DNA of 45,530 bases, taken from a virus. The notes below the pieces were generated by a model that made no database searches, was not told the DNA's origin, and was given only the letters and a program-made list of their open reading frames with translations. Position numbers and translations under genes: made by a program. Of the stretch, positions 8,815 to 17,566 are shown one piece after another. The stretch spans positions 1-45,530 of IMG/VR virus record IMGVR_UViG_3300042516_004449, one strand, 5' to 3'. Position 1 is the first letter of the stretch. Each line of letters starts with the position of its first letter.

Positions 8815-9155
8815 CAGAAGTAGACCATGACGAACGGCGCGTGCCCGGTCTTCGTCGTCGCTCGATCGACGGCGACGGGGATGCGCGCGAGGTTCGCGTT
8901 CGACGTCGAGTCTGCCGGCTCGCCTGCGATCGACGGGAACCAGAACATGTCGGAGATCGAGACGTCCATCGTCGTCGTCGCCATCGCGTACTCCGACGTG
9001 ACCTGCATCCCCTCCGCGTTCGAGACACGCTGGCGAACCTTCTCGACGCGCGCGCGGATCAACGTCGCCGCGCCGTAGGTCGGGTCGCCCTTCGCGTTCG
9101 ATCCGGTGCGCTGCTTGCGCGTCACTCGGTGCACCATCCACGAACCGACGTTCAT
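8814..9155 (-). CDS. Head closure / head-tail joining protein, 113 residues
   Basis: Second protein after the connector. Starts MNVGSWMVHR and contains alternating strands (around MQVTSEYAMATTTMDVS and MFWFPSIAG), as in small beta-barrel head closure proteins of the Hc1 type. The short length and its place between the connector and gp10-like gene support it. It likely plugs the portal after packaging and presents a platform for the tail. Confidence 0.7.
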   Translation of the reverse strand: MNVGSWMVHRVTRKQRTGSNAKGDPTYGAATLIRARVEKVRQRVSNAEGMQVTSEYAMATTTMDVSISDMFWFPSIAGEPADSTSNANLARIPVAVDRATTKTGHAPFVMVYF

Positions 9156-9164
9156 CGCGTCACC

Positions 9165-9854
9165 TCACGTCGACTGAAGGAGCGAGCGGTACGGTGCGAG
9201 CATCGCCGCGATCTCCGCAGGCATGCCGCCGGTCCATCCACCATCGGCGGCGACGCCGTCGCGGTAGGTGACCGAGTAGCCCATCAGCGACTCGCTCGCG
9301 ACGTCGGCACCGCTGCCGTTGCGGCGACGGTACGTCTGCGCGGCGAGTTCGAGCGCGGCCTGCTCGATGTCGTCGGGCAGCAACGTCGCGCCCGTCGGCA
9401 GCGCGCTCGTCGGTCCCTGCGCCGGAGTCCAGAATCCGCCGGCGTAGGTCACGGCGTACAGCTTCTCCTCGGTTCCCGGCGCGGGGTACTGCGTCACGCC
9501 GGGGTTCGGCGTCGCCGTCCAGATCCAGCCGGTGCGGCGGTAGATGACGCCCGACGCGCCGTCGCGCAGGTCGTAGTCGGCGGCGTCGATGTTCGCTCCG
9601 TCGAAGGCGATCGACGCAACGGACGCGATCGGCAGACGCGAGACCATGAGGTCGGTCGTCGCGTAGCCGGCGACGTACTCCACGATCCCCGACGAGTAGT
9701 GCAGGTCGCGCCCGCAGAACGAGGCGATGCGCTTCGACGCGCGGTTGACGCAACGAATGACGGCGTCGTCATCGTCGCCGACGTTGATCCCGATCTGGCC
9801 GCACGCCTCGTCGAGAGTCGTGAGCGCGTAGTCGGCAAGGATCGCGGGAGTCAT
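9165..9854 (-). CDS. Head-tail connector (gp6-like adaptor), 229 residues
   Basis: The N-terminal pattern ALTTLDEACGQIGI then DDAVIRCVNRASKRIASFCG is the helix pair of the phage gp6-like/Ad1 connector family, and the AALELAAQTYRRRNG segment with SLMGYSVTYRDG near the end is the family's C-terminal signature. The protein forms a ring under the portal. Gene order portal-protease-capsid-connector is as expected. The central 100-residue beta region makes it longer than the minimal 100-residue adaptors, similar to other gp6-type connectors of about 200 residues. Confidence 0.82.
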   Translation of the reverse strand: MTPAILADYALTTLDEACGQIGINVGDDDDAVIRCVNRASKRIASFCGRDLHYSSGIVEYVAGYATTDLMVSRLPIASVASIAFDGANIDAADYDLRDGASGVIYRRTGWIWTATPNPGVTQYPAPGTEEKLYAVTYAGGFWTPAQGPTSALPTGATLLPDDIEQAALELAAQTYRRRNGSGADVASESLMGYSVTYRDGVAADGGWTGGMPAEIAAMLAPYRSLLQST

Positions 9855-9860
9855 CGTTCG

Positions 9861-10028
9861 TCACTCCGTCGGCCACGAGGCCGGGTTCGACAAGATCGCA
9901 GCGGCAGTCGCCTCGTCTCCGACCAGCCAGTTCTCTCCGTCGACGGCGGCGAGCGCGAACGCGCGGACCTCGTCGGCATCGAGACGACGACGCGGTCGCG
10001 CCGACGTCGTCTGCGTCGTGCGCGTCAT
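9861..10028 (-). CDS. Small protein, 55 residues, between capsid and connector genes
   Basis: Too short for usual ORF cut-offs but well placed: its ATG (10026-10028) overlaps the stop of the 89-residue gene in an ATGA junction, and it stops seven bases before the connector start. The protein begins MTRTTQTTSARPRRRLDADE and ends ILSNPASWPTE, with a helical middle. No family recognised. It may be a head or neck accessory; the coupling to its neighbours is the main support. Confidence 0.6.
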   Translation of the reverse strand: MTRTTQTTSARPRRRLDADEVRAFALAAVDGENWLVGDEATAAAILSNPASWPTE

Positions 10029-10294
10029 GCGCCTGCTGAATCGTCCTCCGCGTCGTCGACGTCGACGACGGAGAGCGCGTGCAGAGAGACCTCACCGCGA
10101 GCGATCGCAGCGGGCACGATCTCGGGACGCAGGCCGTGCACGTCGCCGGGGAAGTACGCGCCCGACGCGCGGCGCTGCACGACGACGACGTTGCCCGCCG
10201 CGTTGACTGCCATGCGGAGGCCGTCGATCTCGACGACGTTGCGGTCGTCGATGACCGGAGCGGGAGCGGGAGCGGGTGTCTTCTTCGTTGCCAT
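10025..10294 (-). CDS. Small protein, 89 residues, in the head module
   Basis: Starts MATKKTPAPAPAPVID behind AGGAGA. Pro/Ala-rich N terminus, then a short beta region (NVVEIDGLRMAVNAAGNVVV), then an acidic C terminus. It is the first gene after the terminator at 10343-10370 and has its own candidate promoter. It lies where some phages encode small neck or head accessory proteins. Function unknown. Confidence 0.65.
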   Translation of the reverse strand: MATKKTPAPAPAPVIDDRNVVEIDGLRMAVNAAGNVVVVQRRASGAYFPGDVHGLRPEIVPAAIARGEVSLHALSVVDVDDAEDDSAGA

Positions 10295-10313
10295 GTTCGA
10301 TCTCCTGCCCTTC

Positions 10314-10342
10314 CTTGTAGCGCCGCCCGCACGAAAGACGAA
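10314..10342 (-). promoter_or_regulatory. Candidate promoter for the connector-tail genes
   Basis: On the minus strand TTCGTC (10342-10337), a 17-base spacer, then TACAAG (10319-10314), 19 bases before the ATG of the 89-residue gene with AGGAGA between. It overlaps the tail of the terminator at 10343-10370. The spacing matches another candidate (TTCACG-N17-TACCCT near 21400). The match to consensus is partial, so this is a tentative call. Confidence 0.35.
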
Positions 10343-10370
10343 GCCCGCCGGGTGTCTCCACGCGGCGGGC
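10343..10370 (-). terminator. Terminator after the decoration protein gene
   Basis: Minus-strand hairpin: 8-bp GC stem 10370-10363 with 10350-10343, 12-base loop, followed by TTCGTCTTTCGT. It lies downstream of the major capsid and decoration genes. The T tract is interrupted, so termination may be partial. Confidence 0.7.
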
Positions 10371-10395
10371 CTCTCTCCGTGCCTGTCTTTTCAGA

Positions 10396-10824
10396 TCACG
10401 CCGGGACGCGATCGAAGCCACCGAGGACAACGTCGACTGCGGCAGGCGTCGCCGGGCTCGTGCCGCCGGTGAACGCGATGACCTCGACGACGCGGATGAA
10501 CCGCTTCGCCCCGGTCAGGTCGACGTCCTTCTGCGCGAGCGCAGCGGTGGTCGTCGTCTTCTGCGTGATCGACGCGCCGCTGATGTCGAGCCAGCCGGTC
10601 GAGCCGTCGGCGGAGTCTTGCAGCTTCGCGTCGTAGGTCGTGGCCGAGGGCGAGCCCGTCGTCGCGCCGACGTTGCAAGCGAGGACGCACGAGCCGGCGA
10701 GCGACGTCGACTGGAGTCGATCGATCGCCGAGCCGTTGCGGGTGCCCGCGCTGTTCGCGAGAGCGGGGAGGCCGGCGACCGGCAGGATCTCCGCTCCGAT
10801 GTTGTTGTTGACGTAGGTGCTCAT
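10396..10824 (-). CDS. Probable capsid decoration / head accessory protein, 142 residues
   Basis: Directly downstream of the major capsid gene and followed by a terminator, as expected for an abundant head protein. Starts MSTYVNNNIGAEI. The sequence is beta-rich (SPSATTYDAKLQDSADGSTG, then KRFIRVVEVIAFTGG) and small. Similar proteins next to HK97-fold capsids are often annotated as hypothetical structural or decoration proteins. Position is the main argument. It could instead be a head fibre. Confidence 0.6.
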   Translation of the reverse strand: MSTYVNNNIGAEILPVAGLPALANSAGTRNGSAIDRLQSTSLAGSCVLACNVGATTGSPSATTYDAKLQDSADGSTGWLDISGASITQKTTTTAALAQKDVDLTGAKRFIRVVEVIAFTGGTSPATPAAVDVVLGGFDRVPA

Positions 10825-10857
10825 TGTTGGTTCTCCGTGTTCGAGTTCGAGTCGTGC

Positions 10858-12171
10858 TCAGGTCGCGCTGATGATGTCCCAGTCCACCTGCTCCATGACG
10901 GCGGCTTCGTTGCCGTCCTGACGCAGGATCATGTCGATGCGCTGGATGAGGCGAACGACGCTCTCGTCGCGCGAGAAGCCAGCGACGACGGCGGCGCCAT
11001 CGTGGTAGGCCGCGCCGTCGACCATCGAGACCTGCACGCCCATCGGGTCGTCGCCGACCATGACGTGCGACATCTCGACGAGGTAGACCTCGGATTCGTC
11101 GGTGCTGCCGCCGAGGTTCGACGGGATGTTCTGCGTGACGAAGAACGGGATGCCGTACAGCTTCCCGGTCGCCATCTCGGGCGCCCACACGAGCGCGCCG
11201 TTCGCGTCACGCGCAGCCATCAGGCCGTACTTCACCGTCGGCGAGATGAACCACGCCGGGCGGACGAAACGCACCTTCGCGTCCTCGATGAGGCGCATCG
11301 ACTTGTTCAGGTCGGCGGTCACGTTCGCCACGTTCGCGGTCGCGTTCGCGTTGAACTTGTTCGCCGAGGCGACCTGCGAGTACACGCCGCGCGGCGCGTA
11401 CACGGTGCCGGTGCCACGGATCAACGCAGCGTCAATGACGACGGCGGCGTTGTTCGCGAGGTCGTCGCGCACGATCTGGTCGAGCGCCGGCGACGAGTCG
11501 CGCAGGAGTTCGTTCGAGATCGGCGTGAGCACCGAGAGCTTCTTCAGGTCGAGGCGACGCTGACCGAAGGTCTGCTCGCTGCGGCTGATGTTGTTCGACT
11601 CGCCGCCCCACGTCGCCGTCGCGCCCGCCGTCACCTTCGGGACGGTCAGGTTGCCGGACGGAACGGGCACGCGGCGCGGGCCGGCCGAGAGGAACGGCGC
11701 GGCGTTGTAGAGAAGTTCGATGTAGTCCTCGGAGATCGCCTGCGGGACGAACGCGCCGCCGCCTGCCATCGTCGACTCGCCGAGAGCGCGGACGACGATC
11801 TCGTCAGCGCCGGCCTTCTTCGCGATGCGGTAGGCGGCGTCGGGATTGCCGCCGCCGCGCATCATCCAGCCGAGGAACGAGGCGGTGTGCAGACCGGCCT
11901 TGCCCGCGTCGCGCTTGCCGGCGCGCACGAGGTCGGACTGCTTCACCTCCCATCGCTTCGACGACGGAGTGTTGTCGCGTTCGCGAACGGTCTCCTCGGC
12001 GGACTTCATCGCCTCGGCGACGGACTTGCCAACCTGATCGGCGACGATGCGAACGATGTCGTCCTTCGTCGGCGCGGCGGGCGTGGTGATGACGGCGGGT
12101 GCACCGCCGACGCCGGACTCGGCGGGGGCGCAGAGCACGGCGTGCGAGAGCATGGACTTCAGACGGAACAT
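10858..12171 (-). CDS. Major capsid protein, HK97 fold, 437 residues
   Basis: Located after portal and prohead protease, with site GAAGGAGA. The N-terminal 125 residues include a charged helical stretch (AEAMKSAEETVRERD) that looks like the scaffolding delta domain removed by the protease. Then come the HK97-type features: AFVPQAISEDYIELL, the N-arm to spine transition, the P-loop VPVPSGNLTVPKVTAGATA, LTPISNELLRD, and the A-domain ending around GKLYGIPFFVTQNI and the C-terminal YLVEMSHVMVGDD. It builds the icosahedral shell. High confidence in family and role. Confidence 0.95.
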   Translation of the reverse strand: MFRLKSMLSHAVLCAPAESGVGGAPAVITTPAAPTKDDIVRIVADQVGKSVAEAMKSAEETVRERDNTPSSKRWEVKQSDLVRAGKRDAGKAGLHTASFLGWMMRGGGNPDAAYRIAKKAGADEIVVRALGESTMAGGGAFVPQAISEDYIELLYNAAPFLSAGPRRVPVPSGNLTVPKVTAGATATWGGESNNISRSEQTFGQRRLDLKKLSVLTPISNELLRDSSPALDQIVRDDLANNAAVVIDAALIRGTGTVYAPRGVYSQVASANKFNANATANVANVTADLNKSMRLIEDAKVRFVRPAWFISPTVKYGLMAARDANGALVWAPEMATGKLYGIPFFVTQNIPSNLGGSTDESEVYLVEMSHVMVGDDPMGVQVSMVDGAAYHDGAAVVAGFSRDESVVRLIQRIDMILRQDGNEAAVMEQVDWDIISAT

Positions 12172-12183
12172 TGTTCTTCTCCT

Positions 12184-13800
12184 TCAGTCGGGCAGTCGCC
12201 CGGTCGTTGCCATGATCGCCTTCTCGACGGCGACCTTCGTCACTTCGTCGACGAAGGCGCGGAGCGCCTGCGGCGAGTCGAAGGCAGGATGCCAACCCTT
12301 CGACGCATTGGGAAGAGCAGCGGACTCGTCCGCCGTCTCCGCGTCCTCCGCGTCCATCGCCGCGACCAGCTTCGCGGACCACGGCACGGCGGGGTCTCCG
12401 CCCCAGAGAGCCCACGCCACGCGACCCGGTGACGGGTAGCCGTCGTCGCCCGGCTCTGCGCCTTCGGCGTCGAGATCGACGGCGTGACGCGCGAGCCACG
12501 CGTTCATCAGCTTCGCCTTCTCCGGCGTGATCGGCTCGCCGGCGGCAAGCTTCTTCGCCCACGCGATCGTCGCGTCGACGAGGCCGTCGCCGCCCTTGCC
12601 TTCGTCGTACCACGCGAGTCCGCGCGCGCACTCCTCGCGCACGCCTTCGGGCGGCGTGAAGTCGATCGACTCGTACGCCTTCGCGGCCTTCGTGCTTGCA
12701 CCGAGGAACGCAGCGGCGTCGTCGACGTGTCCGCAGTTCGGGCAGGTCAGCTTCCCTTCTTCGGCGGCGGGCGCGAACTCCGACGGCTCGCCGACGTAGC
12801 CGCAAGAGGGACAGGTGTGCATCGGCTTCGTCGTCGTCTCGCCGAACCCCATGACGGGTTCGCCCTCGCTCGACGCGGGCTCCTCGACGGGTGCCCCCTC
12901 GGCCGACGGTGGTTCGCTCTCCGCGCCGATCGTCACCTCGACGGAGACCTCGACCGGAGGCATCTCTGCGAGCACGACGTCGGATCCGCCGCCGCGCACA
13001 TCGAACACAAGCGACGAGCGCTTCCCGATCTTCGCCATGCGCTCGACGGTCGCGCGCGGCAGGACGACGACGCGGTCGCCGTCGCCGGCGAGGATGCGCT
13101 CCGCCCACGCACGCATGACGGCGGCGTCGCCGGACGCGATTGACTTCGCGTCGACGAGCGCCTCTGGGTTCGCGGGGATCGGGACGGCAGAGAACTCGAG
13201 AAGCTTCGACCGCACGAAGTCGAGCGGCGGCTGGAGACGCTGCCATGCGTCGTCGGGATTCATGCGGTCCTCGGCGACGCGCACGTCGACGGGCATGAAG
13301 CCGACGGAGCCGGCCGACAGGAAGCCGCCCTTGACGAGGCGACCGACCGTCGCGCCGAACTCGTACACGCTCGCCGGCGTGAACTTGAACGTGCCGCGCA
13401 GCGCGCCGTTGACGACGGCTGCACCGAGCGCCTTCCCGACGGGCGGCGAGTTCGCGTCGTGGCCGAACAACATGACGGGGTTCGAGCGGAACTCGGAGAG
13501 GTCCCATCCCGTCTGGTCGATGCGATCGCCGGGACGATCGACGACGTCGGTCGACATCGTGTACGTCGCGACGACGTCGCCGGTGTCGACACCGTCGAGC
13601 GCGCGCTCGACGTCGGCGTCGGGCATCGCGACGTCGCGCAGCATCTTCGCGACGACGTCGACGTTCGCGCGCTTCGCGGCGACCTCGACGACGAACGGAG
13701 CGACGGCGAGCGGAGTCATGGCAACGCCCGCGTCGAGGCGGGCGTCGTTCTTCTTCTCGACGAAGGCGGACTTCCACGCCTTCAGGTTCAGCAGCTTCAT
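12184..13800 (-). CDS. Prohead protease fused to zinc ribbon and C-terminal domain, 538 residues
   Basis: Residues 1-215 form an HK97-type prohead serine protease (S78 family): His114 in LFGHDANSPPVG, Ser165 in FLSAGSVGFMP, and acidic residue 202 in LLEFSAVPIPANPEA. It matures the capsid by removing the delta domain of the adjacent capsid protein. Unlike the usual 180-230 residue enzyme, it continues with an acidic linker (about 280-325), a zinc ribbon (Cys330, 333, 353, 356), and a domain at 385-480 with RGLAWYDEGKGGDGL, ARHAVDLDAEG and YPSPGRVAWALWGGDPAVPW. I recall that last pattern recurring in phage and prophage head proteins but know no function. The start MKLLNLKAWK has an AGGAG site. 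Confidence 0.88.
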   Translation of the reverse strand: MKLLNLKAWKSAFVEKKNDARLDAGVAMTPLAVAPFVVEVAAKRANVDVVAKMLRDVAMPDADVERALDGVDTGDVVATYTMSTDVVDRPGDRIDQTGWDLSEFRSNPVMLFGHDANSPPVGKALGAAVVNGALRGTFKFTPASVYEFGATVGRLVKGGFLSAGSVGFMPVDVRVAEDRMNPDDAWQRLQPPLDFVRSKLLEFSAVPIPANPEALVDAKSIASGDAAVMRAWAERILAGDGDRVVVLPRATVERMAKIGKRSSLVFDVRGGGSDVVLAEMPPVEVSVEVTIGAESEPPSAEGAPVEEPASSEGEPVMGFGETTTKPMHTCPSCGYVGEPSEFAPAAEEGKLTCPNCGHVDDAAAFLGASTKAAKAYESIDFTPPEGVREECARGLAWYDEGKGGDGLVDATIAWAKKLAAGEPITPEKAKLMNAWLARHAVDLDAEGAEPGDDGYPSPGRVAWALWGGDPAVPWSAKLVAAMDAEDAETADESAALPNASKGWHPAFDSPQALRAFVDEVTKVAVEKAIMATTGRLPD

Positions 13801-13828
13801 CGTTTCTCCTTGCGTCGTCGTCGACGCG

Positions 13829-16249
13829 TCAGACCTTGGCGAGCGCGTCGAGGACCGCGCGCTCCTGTTCACGGAACCCGGACGAGAGCGCCTTCGAGTA
13901 GCGCGCGTCCCACGTCTGCGCCTTGCGATCGAGTGCGCGCCAGACGCGCTCGCGCTCGTCGGCGGACATCGTCGAGATGACGACCTCGCCGTTCTTTGCG
14001 ATCGACTCGCGCAGCGACGCAGGCACGACGTTGTCTTCGCTCTCGACGATGACTGGAGCGATCGCGCAGCGGCAGTTGATGTCGAGCGCGCCGATGCCGA
14101 AGCCGCCGGGGTACATGGCGCGCGCGCCGGTGTACCGGCCGACCGTGACCTCGAAGGGCTTCGTGAGGTCGCGCCGCTGCTCGTCCATCGCACGGTGCTC
14201 GTCGCGCGCGCGTCCGTCCATCGTCGACAGCCACTCGTTCTGCATCACGATCCCGCTCTGCGTGAGCGCCTCCTTCGTCGCGAACTGCGACGAGCGCCGC
14301 ACCTCGGTCTCCGCGATGACGTCGCTGCGCTCGATCTCCGCGCGCGTGAAGACGGAGCGCACCGCCTCGGCGGGGTCGGCGTCGGTCTCTGCCGCCGCTT
14401 CGAGCGCGGTCTTCAGTTCGGCCTTCGTCGTCGTGTTGATCAACCGGCCGAGTCGATCGGTGACGTACTCGCGGAGGTGAGCCTTCACGTTCGGGTCGTT
14501 CACGTCGAAGGGCTTGCGGTCGAACCCGGTCGTCGCGCTCTCGACTGACTTCAGCGTGTCGTTGCCCCACGCCTCGACAAGCGAGCGCACGAGAGGTTCG
14601 ATGCGAGAGCCGAGCGCCTTGACGTCGACGCTGTCGACGAGCGCATCGATCTGAGCCTTCGAGAGCGAGCGACGAACAAGCGCGCGGCGCGCCTCGCGAG
14701 CGCGAACGATCGCCGCCGTGTTCGACGCCTGCACCTCTGGCGAGAGCGTCGACGGTTCGGTCGGCGCGGCGAGCATCATGTTCGGGTCGAGGTACATGCC
14801 GACTGCGCGGTCGCCGCCCCACGAGTCGGAGGCCGGAGGCAGGCCGAGGCTCGTGCGGACCTCGTCGTTCGTGAGCACGCCGGCGGAGAGATGGTAGCCG
14901 TAGATCGGGATCGTCGCCGGCTTCGACAGGTCGGTCGAGTACAGCTTCCCGCTCGTCACCATGAACGCGTTTCCCTTGCCATCGGGCAGAGGGTCCATCT
15001 CGGCGAGCGCGCGAATCTCGTCGATCGTGAACATCTCCGAGAACGCCTGCATGACGTTCTTCTTGAACTCGCGATCGCCGGGGACGGGGCTCTCGTAGTC
15101 AAGGACGAGGCGCGCGTCGAAGCGATCGACCAGTTTGTTCTGAAGTTCGCTGCGCCAGAGCTCCGCGCGAGGCACGAGGACGTCGTTCGCGAAGATGAAC
15201 TGCGCCGACTCCGACGTCGAGCGATTCGAGTTCTCGATGATGCCGAGCTTCTCCGGCGGGACGCCGAAGACCTGCACGATCGTGTTCCGCTCGAACGAGC
15301 GAATCTCGATCAGCGCCATGTCCTTGAACGCGGTGTCGAGGCGCTTCACGTCAAGCTTCGCGCCGGTCCAGTGCGTGCGGTACGCCTTCGCGAATCCGCG
15401 CGTGGCGTTGTCCCATCGACGCTTCGCTTCTTCGAGTAGCGGACGCGACGCGCCTTCGAGAGAGATGAGCATGTCGGGCATGCCCTTGTTGTGGAACCAC
15501 GTCGCGACGTGCTTCGCGGCGAACTCGTCGATGTCGAGTTCGTCGGCGAGAGCGAGGCCGGTACCGACGCCGCGACCGTAGGGATCGGCGGGGTTCTGGT
15601 CTCGGATGACGAGCATGTTCTCGACGGGCACGTCGAACGAGACGCCGTCGACCTCGACGCGGAACGCTGGCTGCGTCTCGGTGGGAATCTGTTTGATCCA
15701 CGTCGGCGGAATCGGCCACATCCGCACCGGCATCCCGGCGGGGTTCGTGTCGAGGACGATGTACGTCTCGCCGAGCAGGTCGAGGTGGACCTGACAGACC
15801 TGACGGAAAGCGCGGCCGGACATCAGCGGGTTCGGCTTGTCGAGCAGGACCTGCAACGGGTGCTCGTCGAGCAGCACAAGGTCGCCAGACGCGCGCGCCT
15901 TGCGGATCATCGCCGGGCGCAGCGACGGCGGCGAGGAGCGCAGCACCTTGTCGTCGACGAACTTCGTCGTGCCGTCGGCCGCTCGTGCCTGCCGCGCGTA
16001 GACCTTCCACTCGATCGACGCGAACGACGACGCGATCTTGTGCGTCGTCGCGCGGAGCCACGGCGAGTTCTTGAATAGGTCGAGGAGTTCGTACGACCCG
16101 CGCGGCGGCGGCGCGCTCTGCTTGTACACGCCGCCCGAGACGTGACCGGGCATCAGCGTGTCGTCGATTCCCATCGTGACGATGCCGTCAGGAGTCGACG
16201 AGGCAGATGCGGCGGAGCGGCGACCGAAGAAGGCGTCGAGGATTCCCAT
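13829..16249 (-). CDS. Portal protein fused to MuF head-morphogenesis domain, 806 residues
   Basis: Residues about 40-430 match HK97/lambda-type portals (FKNSPWLRATTHKIASSFA, LIEIRSFERNTIVQVFGVPP, then NRSTSESAQFIFANDVLVP). Residues about 630-735 match the SPP1 gp7/Mu F morphogenesis domain: AETEVRRSSQFATKEAL, WLSTMDGRARDEHRAMD and the terminal INCRCAIAP (724-732). Thus one chain carries the DNA-packaging ring and the minor head protein usually encoded next door. The segment FTIDEIRALAEMDPLPDGKG (408-427) is echoed by GVLTNDEVRTSLGLPPASD (457-475), a repeated portal C-terminal motif. The start MGILDAFFGR is in a normal portal position upstream of the protease. Confidence 0.9.
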   Translation of the reverse strand: MGILDAFFGRRSAASASSTPDGIVTMGIDDTLMPGHVSGGVYKQSAPPPRGSYELLDLFKNSPWLRATTHKIASSFASIEWKVYARQARAADGTTKFVDDKVLRSSPPSLRPAMIRKARASGDLVLLDEHPLQVLLDKPNPLMSGRAFRQVCQVHLDLLGETYIVLDTNPAGMPVRMWPIPPTWIKQIPTETQPAFRVEVDGVSFDVPVENMLVIRDQNPADPYGRGVGTGLALADELDIDEFAAKHVATWFHNKGMPDMLISLEGASRPLLEEAKRRWDNATRGFAKAYRTHWTGAKLDVKRLDTAFKDMALIEIRSFERNTIVQVFGVPPEKLGIIENSNRSTSESAQFIFANDVLVPRAELWRSELQNKLVDRFDARLVLDYESPVPGDREFKKNVMQAFSEMFTIDEIRALAEMDPLPDGKGNAFMVTSGKLYSTDLSKPATIPIYGYHLSAGVLTNDEVRTSLGLPPASDSWGGDRAVGMYLDPNMMLAAPTEPSTLSPEVQASNTAAIVRAREARRALVRRSLSKAQIDALVDSVDVKALGSRIEPLVRSLVEAWGNDTLKSVESATTGFDRKPFDVNDPNVKAHLREYVTDRLGRLINTTTKAELKTALEAAAETDADPAEAVRSVFTRAEIERSDVIAETEVRRSSQFATKEALTQSGIVMQNEWLSTMDGRARDEHRAMDEQRRDLTKPFEVTVGRYTGARAMYPGGFGIGALDINCRCAIAPVIVESEDNVVPASLRESIAKNGEVVISTMSADERERVWRALDRKAQTWDARYSKALSSGFREQERAVLDALAKV

Positions 16250-16273
16250 GCGGCGAGGCTACGCCGCAGGCAA

Positions 16274-16612
16274 TCAACCGGGAAGCCCGCCGTCGAGCAC
16301 GCGGACGTGGAACGCGCCGGCGGTCGGCACCGTCTGCGTCTTCGACGACGGCCACGCGATGACGAACTCGGCGAGGTAGTCGCCGGCCTCGTTCGTGTCG
16401 ATCGCCGTCCAGTCGTAGCGCACGACGCCCGACGCTGGAGTCACGACCGTCGCGGTCGTGTTGACTTTGTAGGTGCCGCCGGAGGTGCGCTGCTTCCACA
16501 TCCGAAACGTGACTCCGAGGGCGGTCGTGAGGTCGACCGCAGTCCCATCGCTCTCGTTCTTGATCGTTGCCTGAAGCGACGGCAGACGGTCTCCTTGCTT
16601 GATCACGAACAC
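16274..16612 (-). CDS. Small beta-rich tail/baseplate-type protein, 112 residues
   Basis: GTG start with a strong AGGAGG site six bases upstream. FVIKQGDRLPSLQATIKNES followed by VDLTTALGVTFRMW is a pattern seen in the N-terminal domains of phage baseplate upper (BppU-type) and other receptor-binding complex proteins, where the domain anchors a fibre. Here it stands alone, between the repeat protein and portal. It may be an adaptor for the fibre-like proteins upstream. Role inferred. Confidence 0.6.
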   Translation of the reverse strand: MFVIKQGDRLPSLQATIKNESDGTAVDLTTALGVTFRMWKQRTSGGTYKVNTTATVVTPASGVVRYDWTAIDTNEAGDYLAEFVIAWPSSKTQTVPTAGAFHVRVLDGGLPG

Positions 16613-16621
16613 GCGGGCCTC

Positions 16622-17563
16622 CTACTGAACGACGACGACGAGAGACGATGACGCGACGTTAACGTCGACGCCAGAGGCGAGCACGTCGACTGCGAGCGAC
16701 GAGGCCGCGAGATCGACAACGGCGGACGACGCGGTGGGGTCGACGACGAGGCCGACGCGCGCGACGTCGAGCGCGAGCGCGTCGGGGTCGACCGCGTCGC
16801 CGACGTGCACGACGGACGCGGCGACGACGCCGCCCGCGATAACGCCGCCCGCCGCCGGCTGCCAGAAGTAGCCGTCGACCGGTGCCTGCTCCGCGAAGCC
16901 GACGCCAACGACGGCGACAGTTGCGAGCGACACCGCGCCCGCGCCAACGACAACGGGCGAGGCCGTCGACGTCGACGTGACCGACGCGAGAGCGAGCGCG
17001 CCGGTCGACGCGACGACGGGCGAGGCCGCGCCTGCGACGGACGCCGACGCCAGCGACGGCGAACCTGACGCGGTGAGGACGGGCGACCCGGTGCCCGACA
17101 CCGCCGCCGATCCGAGGACGATCGACGCGGTCGCCGAGACGCCACCGACGATCGCCGTTCCGGACACCGCGACCGACGCCAGCGTGACGGCACCGCTCGC
17201 GGCGACGACGGGCGAGGCCGACGACGACGTCGACACGGACGCGAGCGCGATCGCTCCCGACGCGAGGTGCGTCTGTCGTCCCGCGCCCGACACCGTCGCG
17301 GAGGCGAGCGCGACAGCGCCCGAGGCGACGTGCGTCTGTCGGCCAGCGCCGGAGACCGCCACGGCGCTCAGAGAGATGGCGCCCGTGGCGACGTGCGTTT
17401 GCTGTCCACTGCCGGCGACCGCCACCGTGTCGAGGGTGATGGCCGCCGTCGCGACGTGGGTCTGTTTCGCGTCGCCCGCCGCGGTGACGGACCCGAGCGC
17501 AATGGCGCCCGAGGCGAGGACGCCCGACACTGCCCCCTGAGGGGATAGCAGTGTCAGGAGCAT
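16622..17563 (-). CDS. Tandem-repeat beta protein, 313 residues
   Basis: About eleven imperfect copies of a 21-residue unit fill residues 10-230; the clearest have the form QTHVATGAISLSAVAVSGAG. Each unit is small, Ala/Gly/Val/Ser-rich and alternates strand-like and turn-like parts, which suggests a beta-solenoid or stacked hairpin rod. The C terminus (after a DGYFWQPAAGG turn) is different and ends in VVVVQ. It sits among adhesin-like genes, so a fibre shaft or shell ornament is plausible. The DNA is correspondingly repetitive with a period of 63 bp. Repeat number could vary between relatives. Confidence 0.7.
   Translation of the reverse strand: MLLTLLSPQGAVSGVLASGAIALGSVTAAGDAKQTHVATAAITLDTVAVAGSGQQTHVATGAISLSAVAVSGAGRQTHVASGAVALASATVSGAGRQTHLASGAIALASVSTSSSASPVVAASGAVTLASVAVSGTAIVGGVSATASIVLGSAAVSGTGSPVLTASGSPSLASASVAGAASPVVASTGALALASVTSTSTASPVVVGAGAVSLATVAVVGVGFAEQAPVDGYFWQPAAGGVIAGGVVAASVVHVGDAVDPDALALDVARVGLVVDPTASSAVVDLAASSLAVDVLASGVDVNVASSSLVVVVQ
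16860..17520. repeat. 63-bp period coding tandem repeats
   Basis: Imperfect tandem repeats inside the 313-residue gene, about eleven units of 63 bp matching the 21-residue protein repeat. On the minus strand the best-conserved units carry the codons for QTHVA. Limits are approximate because the outer units are diverged. Confidence 0.7.
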
Positions 17564-17566
17564 GGT

